Made by a program: the position numbers and the translations under genes. The notes under the pieces are model-generated. The model ran no database searches. It was given only the letters and a program-made list of their open reading frames with translations, and was not told the DNA's origin. Positions 48,658 to 56,685 of a stretch of 64,000 nucleotides of DNA are shown here, piece by piece; position 1 is the stretch's first letter; each line of letters opens with the position of its first letter. Origin of the DNA: Pelomonas sp963422775 (GTDB lineage: Bacteria; Pseudomonadota; Gammaproteobacteria; Burkholderiales; Burkholderiaceae_C); assembly GCA_963422775.4 (NCBI GenBank), contig CAUJSJ030000037.1:1-64000 (forward strand). Reading direction: 5' to 3'.

Positions 48658-48704
48658 ATTGGTAGGCCGTGTTGGACTTGAACCAACGACCAAAGGATTA
48701 TGAG
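48658..48704. repeat. attR copy of the 47-bp element-end repeat
   Basis: Identical to 24839-24885. Here it forms the 3' part of an intact tRNA gene, so this is the side where integration preserved the tRNA. Confidence 0.9.
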
Positions 48705-48736
48705 TCCTCTGCTCTGACCAACTGAGCTAACGGCCC
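48660..48736 (-). tRNA. tRNA with anticodon CAT (Ile2 or elongator Met)
   Basis: 77 nt with CCA encoded. Acceptor GGGCCGT pairs with ACGGCCT (one G-T at 1-72), D-arm GCTCAGTTGGTCAGAGC, anticodon loop CTCATAA, T-arm GTTGGTTCAAGTCCAAC. Discriminator A73. The T-arm and variable region resemble bacterial tRNA-Ile2 with lysidine, but the sequence alone does not decide Ile2 versus Met. Its 3' end is the integration site of the element. Confidence 0.9.
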
Positions 48737-48770
48737 CCGGTTGGAGGCGCGGATTCTAGTCAGCCCTGCA

Positions 48771-49778
48771 TCAACGCTGGGACAACGCCTGGCCGACCAT
48801 CCGCGACGTGATGTCGACGATCTGGATCATGCGGTCGTAGGCCATGCGCGTGGGGCCGATGACGCCCAGCGTGCCCACCACCTGGCCGTCGACCTCGTAG
48901 GGCGCGCTGACGATGGACAGCTCTTCGTAGGGCACGACCTGGCTTTCGCCGCCGATGTAGATGCGCACGCCCTCGGCGCGGCTGGACGTGTCCAGCAGCC
49001 GCATCAGCTGCGTCTTCTGCTCGAAGAGGTCGAACAGGCGGCGCAGGCTGCCCATGTCATGGCTGAAGTCCTGTACCGTCAGCAGGTTGCGCTCGCCTGA
49101 CACGATGACCTGCTCGTCCTGCTGCGTCATCGCCTCGGTGCCGACCTGCACAGCGGCGCTCATCAGCCCGGCGATCTCGCTGCGCAGGGCGTCCACCTCG
49201 TGGCGCAGGCGCTCGCGCACGGCTTCGAGCGAGAGCCCGGCGTAGCTGGCGTTGAGCCGGTTGCTGGCCTCGGCCAGCTCGCCCTGGCTCAGGTCCTGCG
49301 CGGTGAAGATGACGCGGTTCTGCACGTCGCCGTCGGGCGACACGAGGATGACCAGCACGCGCCGCTCGCCCAGGCGCAGGAATTCGATGTGGTGAAAGAC
49401 GCTGGGCTTCTTGGGCGACGTGACGACGCCGACGAAGCTCGACAGGTTGGACAGCATCTGCGCCGCGCTGGCGATGACGCGCTGGGGCTGGTCGGGCTGC
49501 AGCTGGGCAGTCTCCACGCCGATGAGGCCGGGCTGGGCCGTCAGCATGGTGTCGACGAAGAGGCGGTAGCCGCGCGCCGTCGGAATGCGGCCGGCGCTGG
49601 TGTGCGGGCTGGCGATGAGGCCCAGCTCCTCCAGGTCGGCCATGACGTTGCGGATGGTCGCGGGGCTGAGCTCCAGCCCGGAGGCCTTGGACAAGGTGCG
49701 CGAACCCACGGGCTGCCCATCCGCGATATAGCGTTCGACCAGGGTTTTCAGCAGGGATTTGGAGCGCTCGTCGAGCAT
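48771..49778 (-). CDS. hrcA: Heat-inducible transcription repressor HrcA
   Basis: 335 residues, full family length. N-terminal winged helix (SLLKTLVERYIADGQPVGSRTL..PATIRNVMADLEELGLI, ASPHTSAGRIPTARGYR), a GAF-like central domain, and the conserved C-terminus VVGTLGVIGPTRMAYDRMI. Represses groE/dnaK-type chaperone genes at CIRCE elements. No CIRCE element is evident upstream here. Leftward gene next to the tRNA; divergent from nadK. Confidence 0.95.
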   Translation of the reverse strand: MLDERSKSLLKTLVERYIADGQPVGSRTLSKASGLELSPATIRNVMADLEELGLIASPHTSAGRIPTARGYRLFVDTMLTAQPGLIGVETAQLQPDQPQRVIASAAQMLSNLSSFVGVVTSPKKPSVFHHIEFLRLGERRVLVILVSPDGDVQNRVIFTAQDLSQGELAEASNRLNASYAGLSLEAVRERLRHEVDALRSEIAGLMSAAVQVGTEAMTQQDEQVIVSGERNLLTVQDFSHDMGSLRRLFDLFEQKTQLMRLLDTSSRAEGVRIYIGGESQVVPYEELSIVSAPYEVDGQVVGTLGVIGPTRMAYDRMIQIVDITSRMVGQALSQR

Positions 49779-49903
49779 GAGGCCATCTTATGTCTTGCGT
49801 GCCGGACAGCCCGAGCAAAGCGGAGCGGCGCTGGCACCAACGACCTCAAAACCGGCCTCTTTCCTCGGGAGAGGGGCAATACCCCTGTGGTGTAATTTGC
49901 CGC

Positions 49904-50770
49904 ATGGCCGAGCGCTTCAGACATGTCGCCATCGTGGGCAAGCATCAGGCGCCAGGCATCAAGCCGGTGCTGGAGGAAATCGCCCAGTTTCTGTGCAGCA
50001 GCGGCCTGGAGGTTTCCCTCGAAGCCGACACCGCCCTGAACACCGGCCTCACGGGCTACGACGCGCTCTCGAATGACCAGCTCGGCCGCGCCTGCGACCT
50101 GGCGGTCGTCGTCGGCGGCGACGGCACGATGCTGGGCTTTGCCCGCGAGATGGCACCCTACGGCATCCCGCTGCTGGGCATCAACCAGGGGCGGCTCGGA
50201 TTCATCACGGACATCCCCATCGAGCGCTGGCGTGAGTCGCTGGCGCCGGTGCTGGCGGGCGACTACGAGGTCGAGCCGCGCGCCATGCTGGAAGGCGAGG
50301 TCTGGCGCGACGGCGAGGCCATCTTCACCGGCCTGGCGCTCAACGACGTGGTGGTCAGCCGTGGCGCGACGGCCGGCATGGTGGAGCTGAAGATCGAAGT
50401 GGGCGAGCAGTTCGTCGCCAACATGCGGGCCGACGGCCTCATCGTCGCCTCGCCCACCGGCTCCACGGCCTATGCGCTGTCGGCCGGCGGCCCGCTGATG
50501 CACCCGAGTATCGCCGGCTGGCTGATCGTGCCGATCGCGCCGCACACGCTGTCCAACCGGCCCATCGTGCTGCCCGACCTGGGCGAGGTGCGCCTGGAGA
50601 TCGTTGCCGGACGCGACGCCTCGGTGAACTTCGACATGCAAAGCCTCGCGAGCCTCCTCCACGGCGACACCATCACCGTGCGCCGCAGCCAGCATCAGGT
50701 GCGCTTCCTGCACCCCAAGGGCTGGAGCTATTACGCGACCTTGCGTCGCAAGTTACGTTGGTACGTCTAG
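49904..50770 (+). CDS. nadK: NAD kinase
   Basis: 288 residues from ATG 49904. GGDGTML (71-77), SPTGSTAYALSAGGP and HTLSNRPIVLP are the NAD-kinase signatures. Makes NADP from NAD with ATP. The stop TAG directly precedes the recN ATG, so nadK and recN are co-transcribed. The upstream start frame from 49790 lacks support. Confidence 0.95.
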   Translation: MAERFRHVAIVGKHQAPGIKPVLEEIAQFLCSSGLEVSLEADTALNTGLTGYDALSNDQLGRACDLAVVVGGDGTMLGFAREMAPYGIPLLGINQGRLGFITDIPIERWRESLAPVLAGDYEVEPRAMLEGEVWRDGEAIFTGLALNDVVVSRGATAGMVELKIEVGEQFVANMRADGLIVASPTGSTAYALSAGGPLMHPSIAGWLIVPIAPHTLSNRPIVLPDLGEVRLEIVAGRDASVNFDMQSLASLLHGDTITVRRSQHQVRFLHPKGWSYYATLRRKLRWYV

Positions 50771-52453
50771 ATGCTGCGGCACCTGAGCCTGAAGGATTTC
50801 GTCATCGTTCCCACGCTGGAGCTCGACTTCGAGCCCGGCTTTGCCGTGCTGACCGGCGAGACTGGCGCAGGCAAGTCCATCCTCATCGATGCGCTGCAGT
50901 TGGCCCTGGGCGGCCGCGGTGACGCCGGCGTCGTGCGCGAAGGCGCGGCCAAGGCCGAGATCTGCGCCGAGTTCGACACGCCGCCACATCTGCGCGCCTG
51001 GCTGGACGAAGCCGGTTTCGATGCCGACGACGCCCTGCTGCTACGCCGCGTCATCGACGCCGCGGGCAAGAGTCGCGCCTGGATCAACGGTGGTGCCGCC
51101 ACGCTGACGCAACTGCGCGAGCTGGCCGACCACCTACTGGACATCCACGGCCAGCACGCCTGGCAAGGCCTGACCCGCCCCGCCGCCGTGCGCGAGCTGC
51201 TGGACGCCTTTGCTGGCCTGGACACCGCACCGTTGGCACGCGCCCACGCCACCTGGAAGCAGGCCGCCGAGGCGCTGCAGAAGGCCCAGGGCCAGCAGGC
51301 CGACGCGCTGCGCGAACGCGAGCGCCTGGCCTGGCAGATCGGCGAGCTGGACGGCCTGGCCCCTGCCGAAGGCGAGTGGGACGAACTGAACGCCGAGCAT
51401 GGGCGCTTGGCGCACGGCCAGTCCCTCATCGACGCGGCCAAGTCGGCGCTGGACGCGCTGGACGAGGCCGAGCCCAGCGCCCAGTCCCTGGCCGGAGGTG
51501 CGCTTGACCAGCTCGAGCGCGTGCTCGACCACGACGACCGCCTGCTGTCCGCCGTGCAGGCACTGCGCGATGTGCAGGCCCAGCTGCAGGACGCCAGCCA
51601 CACGCTGTCGGCCTATCTGCACAAGGCCGATCTCGACCCGGCGCGGCTGGCCGAGCTGGACGAGCGCGTGTCTGCCTGGATGACACTGGCGCGCCGCTAC
51701 CGGCGCCAGCCGCAGGAGCTGCCGGCCCTGCTGGCTCAGTGGCGGGCGGAGCTCGCAGCGCTCGACGCGGCCAGCGACCCGGCCCAGCTCGAAGCCGCGC
51801 TTGCCACCGCACGCAAGGCCTTCGATGCCGAAGCCCAGACCACCAGCCGAGCCCGCAAGAAAGCCGCACCCCAGCTCGCCTCGGCCGTCACGGCCGCGAT
51901 GCAGCAGCTCGGCATGGCCGGCGGCCAGTTCGACATTGCGCTTCAAGCCACCGACGGCCCGCAGAGCTTTGGCGCGGAGTCCGCCGAATTCCTCGTCGCC
52001 GGCCACGCCGGCAGCACGCCGCGGCCGCTGGCCAAGGTGGCGTCGGGCGGCGAACTGTCGCGCATCGCACTGGCCATCGCCGTGACGGCCAGCCAGGCCG
52101 CAACCGGCAACGCGCCGGGCACGCTGATCTTCGACGAGATCGACGTCGGCATCGGTGGCGCCGTCGCCGAGACCGTGGGCCGGCTGATGAAGCAGCTGGG
52201 ACGCGACCGCCAGGTGCTGGCCGTGACCCACCTGCCCCAGGTGGCCGCCTGCGCCGACCGCCACCTCGTCGTCGCCAAGACACTGCGAGGCAGCAGCACG
52301 GCAAGCTCCGTCAGCCCCGTCGCGGGCGAGGCGCGCGTGGCCGAGATCGCCCGCATGCTGGGTGGCGAGCGCCTGTCGTCCACCAGTCTGGCGCACGCGC
52401 AGGAGATGCTGGACGCGTCGACCGCCATCAAACCGCGCAAGGCCAAATCGTGA
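50771..52453 (+). CDS. recN: DNA repair protein RecN
   Basis: 560 residues. N-terminal Walker A (GETGAGKS, 29-36), long coiled coil in the middle (QQADALRERERLAWQIGELDG and similar), C-terminal signature SGGELSRIALAIAV and Walker B LIFDEIDVGIGG. SMC-like double-strand break repair protein. Starts on the base after the nadK stop; the rapZ start overlaps its stop. Confidence 0.95.
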   Translation: MLRHLSLKDFVIVPTLELDFEPGFAVLTGETGAGKSILIDALQLALGGRGDAGVVREGAAKAEICAEFDTPPHLRAWLDEAGFDADDALLLRRVIDAAGKSRAWINGGAATLTQLRELADHLLDIHGQHAWQGLTRPAAVRELLDAFAGLDTAPLARAHATWKQAAEALQKAQGQQADALRERERLAWQIGELDGLAPAEGEWDELNAEHGRLAHGQSLIDAAKSALDALDEAEPSAQSLAGGALDQLERVLDHDDRLLSAVQALRDVQAQLQDASHTLSAYLHKADLDPARLAELDERVSAWMTLARRYRRQPQELPALLAQWRAELAALDAASDPAQLEAALATARKAFDAEAQTTSRARKKAAPQLASAVTAAMQQLGMAGGQFDIALQATDGPQSFGAESAEFLVAGHAGSTPRPLAKVASGGELSRIALAIAVTASQAATGNAPGTLIFDEIDVGIGGAVAETVGRLMKQLGRDRQVLAVTHLPQVAACADRHLVVAKTLRGSSTASSVSPVAGEARVAEIARMLGGERLSSTSLAHAQEMLDASTAIKPRKAKS

Positions 52454-53364
52454 ATCTGGACACCGAGCTGCAGGGCGACGTCGTGCTGCTGACCGGCATG
52501 TCCGGCGGTGGCAAGTCGGTGGCCATGCATGCGCTGGAGGACGCCGGCTATTTCTGCGTCGACAACCTGCCGGCCGAGCTGCTGCTGGACTTTCTGAAGC
52601 TGGAGCAGCAGCGTGGCGAGCGCCGCGTCGCCATCGCCGTGGACGTGCGCTCGGCCAGCTCGCTGCCGTTGCTGCTGCCTCTGATCAAGGAGCTGCGCGC
52701 CAAGGGTGTCGCAGTGCGCTCCATCTTCCTGGACGCGAGCAACGACGCGCTGATGCGCCGCTTCTCCGAGACGCGCCGCCCCCACCCGCTGCGCGAGGAC
52801 CGCGATACCGGTTTCGGCACGCTGGACGGCGCCGCGGAAGACAGCCACCGGCTGCTGCTGGACGCCATCAAGCTGGAGCGTGAGCTGCTGGGCGGCCTGA
52901 AGGCCCAGTCCACCGTCATCGACACCAGCCAGCTGCGCCCGGCCCAGCTGCGCGTCTGGCTCGCCGACCTCGTCGGCCCCAACGCCGGCGCCAAGCTGAC
53001 CCTCGTCTTCGAGAGCTTCGCCTTCAAGCACGGCGTGCCCAGCGACGCGGACTTCGTCTTCGACGTGCGCGTGCTGCCCAACCCCTACTACGACCGCGAG
53101 CTGCGCCCGCTGACAGGCCGTGACGCGCCGGTGGCGGCCTATCTCGCGGCGCAACCCGAGGTCGGGCTGATGATGGGCCAGATCGCCGGCTTCCTGTCGC
53201 GCTGGCTGCCCAACTTCGCGGCCGACCAGCGCAGCTACCTCACCGTCGCCATCGGCTGCACCGGCGGCCAGCATCGCTCGGTCTACCTCGTCGAGATGCT
53301 GGCGCGCCAGTTCAGCCACCACGGCCACGTGCTCAAGCGCCACCGCGAGCTGGACGCCCGCTAA
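52450..53364 (+). CDS. rapZ: RNase adapter protein RapZ
   Basis: 304 residues from GTG 52450 (GTGA overlap with recN). P-loop GMSGGGKS (16-23), YFCVDNLPAELLLDF, RRPHPLRED, C-terminal RSYLTVAIGCTGGQHRSVYLVEML. In enterics it delivers the GlmZ sRNA to RNase E and controls amino-sugar synthesis; in betaproteobacteria the sRNA partner is less clear. Full family length. Confidence 0.95.
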   Translation: MNLDTELQGDVVLLTGMSGGGKSVAMHALEDAGYFCVDNLPAELLLDFLKLEQQRGERRVAIAVDVRSASSLPLLLPLIKELRAKGVAVRSIFLDASNDALMRRFSETRRPHPLREDRDTGFGTLDGAAEDSHRLLLDAIKLERELLGGLKAQSTVIDTSQLRPAQLRVWLADLVGPNAGAKLTLVFESFAFKHGVPSDADFVFDVRVLPNPYYDRELRPLTGRDAPVAAYLAAQPEVGLMMGQIAGFLSRWLPNFAADQRSYLTVAIGCTGGQHRSVYLVEMLARQFSHHGHVLKRHRELDAR

Positions 53365-53378
53365 GACTCGGCTGCCAA

Positions 53379-53426
53379 TTCAGAATATTTGTTCTAGACA
53401 ACATGTTCTAGAACGATTATTCTGAA
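53379..53426. promoter_or_regulatory. 48-bp symmetrical operator of the BlaI-type repressor
   Basis: Two nested inverted repeats share one centre: TTCAGAATA (53379-53387) with TATTCTGAA (53418-53426), and GTTCTAGA (53391-53398) with TCTAGAAC (53407-53414). It lies just before the BlaI-type gene. The two-step symmetry fits two repressor dimers. Confidence 0.75.
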
Positions 53427-53429
53427 CTC

Positions 53430-53816
53430 ATGGATCAAACACCCCCCGCCAAACCGACGGCGGCCGAGCTGGACCTGTTGCGCGTGCTCTGGCAGCACGG
53501 CCCCGCCGACGCCAAGGCCGTGCATGAGGCCCTGCTGCCCGACCGGCCCGACGCCAGCTACGCCACCGTGCTGCGCCAGCTCCAGGTCATGCACGGCAAG
53601 GGCCTGCTGAGCCGCGACGAGAGCCAGCGCCCCCACCTTTACGCCCCCGTTCAGGCCCAGGACAAGCTGCAGCAGTCCCTCGTGAGGGACTTCATCGCCA
53701 AGGCCTTCGCCGGCTCGGGCAAGGCCCTGGTGCTGGCGGCCCTGGAGGGCCATGTCAGCGCCAAGGAGCGCGCCGAGATCCGCCAGCTGCTGGCCAGGAA
53801 CGGAGCCGACGAATGA
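53430..53816 (+). CDS. BlaI/MecI-family transcriptional repressor
   Basis: 128 residues. Winged helix: AAELDLLRVLWQHGPADAKAVHEALL..DASYATVLRQLQVMHGKGLLSRDE, then a dimerization region KLQQSLVRDFIAKAFAGSGKAL. Represses its own operon through the upstream symmetrical site until cleaved or displaced, by analogy with BlaI/BlaR1. Overlaps the downstream sensor gene by ATGA. Confidence 0.9.
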   Translation: MDQTPPAKPTAAELDLLRVLWQHGPADAKAVHEALLPDRPDASYATVLRQLQVMHGKGLLSRDESQRPHLYAPVQAQDKLQQSLVRDFIAKAFAGSGKALVLAALEGHVSAKERAEIRQLLARNGADE

Positions 53817-55546
53817 GCCTGGACATCGCCATGAATGCCTGGGGCTGGGCCCTCGTGAACTTCGTCTGGCAGGGTGCCATCGTCGGCGGCGCGGCAGCGC
53901 TGCTGCTCGCGTTGATGCGCGGCGCATCGGCGCGCCGGCGCTACGCGGTCTGCGCGGCCGGCCTGGGGTTTTGCCTCGTCCTGCCGATCGCCCAGTGCCT
54001 GGACCTGGCCCCGGCCGACGCCGAGTTCCTCGGCGAACTGCCGCCGCTGGCCGAGCAGATGCCGGCCCTGGTCACGGCCTGGGCACTGGGCACCGCACTG
54101 ATGCTGGCCCGCCTGGCCCTGGGCCTCGCCTGGGTGGGGCGCGCACGGCGGCGCAGCACACCGGCGCCTGCCGAATGGCAGGCGCGCCTGGATGCCCTGG
54201 CCCGCCGCCTCGGGCTGAAGCGCACCGTGCCGCTGCGCCTGCTGCCCGGCCTGGCCGGCCCGATTGCGCTGGGCCTGCTGAAGCCCTGCGTGCTGCTGCC
54301 GGCGGCGCTGCTCGCCCGCCTGCCCGTGGACCTGATCGAAGCCCTGCTGGCCCACGAGCTGGCCCACGTGCGGCGCTGGGACTACCTCGCCAACCTGCTG
54401 CAGAGCGCCGTCGAGGCCCTGCTCTTCTTCCACCCCGTCGTCTGGTGGCTGTCGGCCCGCATGCGCGCCGAGCGCGAACTCGTGGCCGACGAGATCTCGG
54501 CCGAGCTGCTCGGTGATTCACGCCGCCTGGCTTTGGCCCTGCACGCCCTTTCTGAACTGGAACAACCCGACATGCCCTCCTCCCCTGCACTCGCCGCCCG
54601 TGGTGGCGACCTGCTCGCCCGAATCGAGCGCCTGCTCGCCCCCCGCCCCCAGGCCACCGGCTGGAAGCTGGCCCTGCCGGCCCTGCTGATCGCCGCGACC
54701 AGCTTTGTCGTGCAGGCCAAGGGCCGGGAGGCGCCCCAGGCGCCTGACACGCCACCTGCCGCCGCTGCCATCGACGCATCGCAGGCTTCAGTGCCCCCCG
54801 CCCTGCGCCTGCCCGTCAATGCCAAGCATGTCCTCGTCATCGACGACGCGACCGGCAAGGTGCTGATGGCGCGCGATGCCGACGCCGTCGTGCCCATTGC
54901 CTCGCTGACCAAGCTGCTGACGGCCATGGTCGTGCTCGACGCCAAGCTCGACCCGACCGAGAAGCTGCGCATCACGAACGACGACGTCGACACCCTCAAG
55001 CACAGCCGCTCGCGAGTGCGCGTGGGCACGCAGATGACGCGCCAGGCAGCGCTGGAGATGGCGCTGATGGAGTCCGAGAACCGCGCGGCCTATGCACTGG
55101 CGCGCACCTACCCCGGTGGCGAAGCGGGCTTCGTCAAGGCGGTCCAGGCCAAGCTGCGCGCGCTGGGCCTGAGCCGCACGGCCATCACCGATCCGACGGG
55201 CCTGTCGCCGGCCAATACGTCCACCGCCACCGAGATGGCTGCGATCACGGTCGCCGCGGGGCACTACCGCGAGATCGAGCGCATCACCAGCGTGAAGAAG
55301 GCCAGCGTCGGCGTCGACGGCCGCACCCGCGAGCTGCACAACACCAACCGCCTGGTGGGTGCCAAGGGCTGGGACATCCGACTGTCCAAGACCGGCTACA
55401 CCGAGGAGGCCGGCCGCTGCCTGGCCATGCGCATGATGAACGGCAAGCAACCGGTGACCGTCGTGCTGCTGGACGCCGACGGCTCGGCGCATCGGCTGCG
55501 CGACGCGGCGCTGATCCGCAAGTCCCTCGCCCGCCAACCCGCCTGA
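53813..55546 (+). CDS. M56 (BlaR1-type) protease fused to a D,D-peptidase/endopeptidase
   Basis: 577 residues. Residues 1-300 have several membrane spans and the zinc motif HELAH (181-185), with RELVADE as in M56 anti-repressor proteases. Another span (about 285-302) leads to a periplasmic serine peptidase of the S11/PBP7 type: SLTK (Ser364, Lys367), SEN (421-423) and KTG (526-528). Classic BlaR1 has a class D-like sensor; this one has an S11 domain, so it may respond to cell wall fragments or beta-lactams by acylation and signal to the BlaI-type repressor. Confidence 0.85.
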   Translation: MSLDIAMNAWGWALVNFVWQGAIVGGAAALLLALMRGASARRRYAVCAAGLGFCLVLPIAQCLDLAPADAEFLGELPPLAEQMPALVTAWALGTALMLARLALGLAWVGRARRRSTPAPAEWQARLDALARRLGLKRTVPLRLLPGLAGPIALGLLKPCVLLPAALLARLPVDLIEALLAHELAHVRRWDYLANLLQSAVEALLFFHPVVWWLSARMRAERELVADEISAELLGDSRRLALALHALSELEQPDMPSSPALAARGGDLLARIERLLAPRPQATGWKLALPALLIAATSFVVQAKGREAPQAPDTPPAAAAIDASQASVPPALRLPVNAKHVLVIDDATGKVLMARDADAVVPIASLTKLLTAMVVLDAKLDPTEKLRITNDDVDTLKHSRSRVRVGTQMTRQAALEMALMESENRAAYALARTYPGGEAGFVKAVQAKLRALGLSRTAITDPTGLSPANTSTATEMAAITVAAGHYREIERITSVKKASVGVDGRTRELHNTNRLVGAKGWDIRLSKTGYTEEAGRCLAMRMMNGKQPVTVVLLDADGSAHRLRDAALIRKSLARQPA

Positions 55547-55557
55547 TCGACGCCGCC

Positions 55558-56685
55558 ATGCAAAGACGCCACTTGCTCGCGGCGGGCAGCGCCGCGCTCG
55601 CCTTGCCTGCCCACGCCCTCGATTTCGCCACGCCCCGGCTGCCGGCCGCGATGCGCGCCAGCGTCGACCGCATCATCGACATCGCCGTCGGCATCCGCCC
55701 CTTCCGCGCGCAGGGTCCACGGATCGAGGCCGAGCACCGCTTCGGCAAGACCCTCGTCCACCACTACGGCCACGGCGGCAGCGGCTGGTCCTTGTCCTGG
55801 GGCTCGGCTCGACAGGCGCTGGCCCTCGTGAAAGCCAGCGGCGTGAAGCCTGGCGAGCGCATCGCCGTGATCGGCTGCGGCGCCATCGGGCTGACGACGG
55901 CGCGCACGGCCCAGCAGGCCGGCTTCAAGGTGCGCCTCTACGCCAAGGACAGGCCACCGCGCGTTCACTCGTCAGCCGCGACGGGCCTGTGGACGCCGGA
56001 CTCGCGCATCGTCACCGAGGCTCACGCAAACGACACCTGGACGGCCGGCTGGGAAGAGATGGCGCGGGCCTCCTTCAAAGTGCATCAGAGCTATCTCGGC
56101 CTGCCCTCAGGGCCGGTCGAATGGCATGACGGCTTCGTCGTCGCAGAGGAGGATTTTGACCAGCCGCTGGCGGGCCATGTCGGCGAGCCCGACTACCCCG
56201 ATCTGGGCTCGCGCATCGCCGACCTGCGGCCGCAAGGCAAGGCGCTGACACCCGCCGAGCATCCGTTTCGCACGCCCCATGCGCGCCGCTTCACGCAGCT
56301 CGTCTTCAACATCCCGGCCTACCAGCGCCTGCTGCTGGACGACTTCGCACGCGACAGCGGCGAGCTGGTGCAGCGCGAGTTCCGTGCGCCGCGCGAGTTC
56401 GCCCGTCTGCCCGAACGGGTGATCGTCAATTGCACCGGCGACGGCGCACGCACGCTGCTCGCCGACACCAGCATGACGCCGGTGCGCGGCCAGACGGCCC
56501 GTCTCATTCCCCAGCCCGAGGTGGACTACGCGGTGATCTACCGGGGCCAGAACGTCGTCGCCCTGCCGCGGCGCGACGGCCTGCTCGTGGCCGCCATGGG
56601 CGAGCACGACTTCGGCAACGACGATCTGCGGCCGGACCGCGCCCACTCCGAGGACGCCGTGCGGCGCCTGGCCAGCCTGTTCTAG
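55558..56685 (+). CDS. Circularly permuted D-amino-acid oxidase-like flavoprotein
   Basis: 375 residues with a Tat-like signal (MQRRHLLAAGSAALALPAHA). The order of conserved blocks is reversed relative to ordinary D-amino-acid oxidases. The block normally C-terminal (VGIRPFRAQGPRIEAE, VHHYGHGGSGWSLSWG) is at residues 44-83, and the FAD-binding block normally N-terminal (IAVIGCGAIGLTTA, AATGLWTPDSR) is at 102-150. VIVNCTG and PVRGQTARL follow near the end. The gene starts 12 bases after the protease fusion and overlaps the chemoreceptor end by four bases. Predicted periplasmic FAD oxidase of D-amino acids, perhaps from peptidoglycan. Confidence 0.8.
   Translation: MQRRHLLAAGSAALALPAHALDFATPRLPAAMRASVDRIIDIAVGIRPFRAQGPRIEAEHRFGKTLVHHYGHGGSGWSLSWGSARQALALVKASGVKPGERIAVIGCGAIGLTTARTAQQAGFKVRLYAKDRPPRVHSSAATGLWTPDSRIVTEAHANDTWTAGWEEMARASFKVHQSYLGLPSGPVEWHDGFVVAEEDFDQPLAGHVGEPDYPDLGSRIADLRPQGKALTPAEHPFRTPHARRFTQLVFNIPAYQRLLLDDFARDSGELVQREFRAPREFARLPERVIVNCTGDGARTLLADTSMTPVRGQTARLIPQPEVDYAVIYRGQNVVALPRRDGLLVAAMGEHDFGNDDLRPDRAHSEDAVRRLASLF

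Larger units (their letters stand above)
24839..48704. mobile_element. Integrative mobilizable element at a tRNA(CAT) gene
   Basis: About 23.9 kb between identical 47-bp repeats. The right end holds excisionase, tyrosine integrase and the intact tRNA gene, the normal layout for tRNA-site integration. The body is visibly less GC-rich than the flanks, strongest from 33.4 to 38.6 kb. Mobilization genes: mobC, relaxase, TraG/VirD4-like coupling protein. Maintenance genes: parA, a ribbon-helix-helix partner, a Rep-like gene, ardC. Cargo: R-M with Vsr, GIY-YIG nuclease, RHS toxin. No mating-pair VirB genes are present, hence mobilizable and not self-transmissible. Confidence 0.85.

Noticed and set aside
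49779..49903. CIRCE element upstream of hrcA
   Set aside because: No TTAGCACTC-N9-GAGTGCTAA-like repeat is present in the divergent region.
51943..53343. 466-codon minus-strand frame across recN/rapZ
   Set aside because: Both real genes on the + strand are certain; the frame is a composition artefact.
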